13,982 nucleotides of DNA from CAYYNP01 sp964472545 (GTDB lineage: Bacteria > Planctomycetota > Planctomycetia > Pirellulales > Thermoguttaceae): contig CAYYNP010000265.1 in the NCBI GenBank assembly GCA_964472545.1, positions 1 to 13,982 on the forward strand. Direction: 5' to 3'. The translations under genes were made by a program, and so were the position numbers. The notes beneath the pieces are model-generated. The model was given only the letters and a program-made list of their open reading frames with translations, ran no database searches and had not been told where the DNA came from. This document shows positions 13,960 to 13,982 of this stretch, in pieces (the stretch's first letter is position 1; every line of letters begins with the position of its first letter).

Positions 13960-13982
13960 AAAAGGGGACAGGTCCAATTTGC
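13960..13982. repeat. Possible edge of a dispersed REP-like element
   Basis: The window ends in AAAAGGGGACAGGTCC followed by AATTTGC. This wording resembles the short AAAAGGGGACAGGT-type sequences often seen beside REP-associated (Y1/IS200-like) transposase genes in diverse bacteria. Only one arm is visible, so the call is tentative. Confidence 0.35.

Overview
The window reads as high-GC genomic DNA from a planctomycete, most likely of the Pirellulales type. This is inferred from gene content: a very large repeat protein built from cadherin-like repeats, cohesin-like modules and dockerin-like modules; a secreted protein with a textbook PEP-CTERM anchor; several secreted or uncharacterised proteins; and mostly single genes with their own promoters instead of long operons. 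No rRNA, tRNA, CRISPR array or complete mobile element is visible.

Layout. Positions 2-5437 hold the 3' part of a giant plus-strand gene whose beginning lies outside the window. Its frame is open across the left edge except for one TAG at 32-34, inside a repeat where the sister repeats have leucine. Module order after the stop: cadherin-like repeats, cohesin-like 1, a HVFYN/dockerin module, cohesin-like 2, three cadherin-like repeats, a fourth repeat split by cohesin-like 3, one more repeat, a second HVFYN/dockerin module, and a short Ala/Ser-rich tail. A 640-base gap (5438-6077) follows, with an extended -10 promoter and a long leader. Then comes a 342-residue PEP-CTERM protein (6078-7106) whose N-terminal module is the same cohesin-like fold. 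Together the two genes look like parts of a cell-surface cohesin/dockerin-style scaffold. That is the most interesting hypothesis here, and it rests on inference.

The rest is a set of independent genes. On the minus strand are a small secreted protein with a carboxypeptidase-regulatory-like domain (7139-7753) and a shortened MnmE-like GTPase (7861-8952). Divergent from the GTPase is a large RNase HII-like protein (9152-10147). A SixA-type phosphohistidine phosphatase (10286-10780) follows and overlaps, tail to tail, a secreted helical-repeat protein (10755-12299, minus). Divergent from that is a fusion of an O6-alkylguanine-DNA alkyltransferase domain with endonuclease V (12458-13459). Last is a 57-residue 2[4Fe-4S] ferredoxin (13692-13865) closed by a strong intrinsic terminator. 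The final 23 bases look like the edge of a dispersed repeat.

Limits: all assignments come from reading motifs by eye, with no database search. The cohesin-like label, the RNase HII-like label and the promoters are pattern-based. For the GTPase, the RNase HII-like gene and the helical-repeat gene, a much longer open frame exists, and the starts given were chosen from homology, signal peptide and promoter position.
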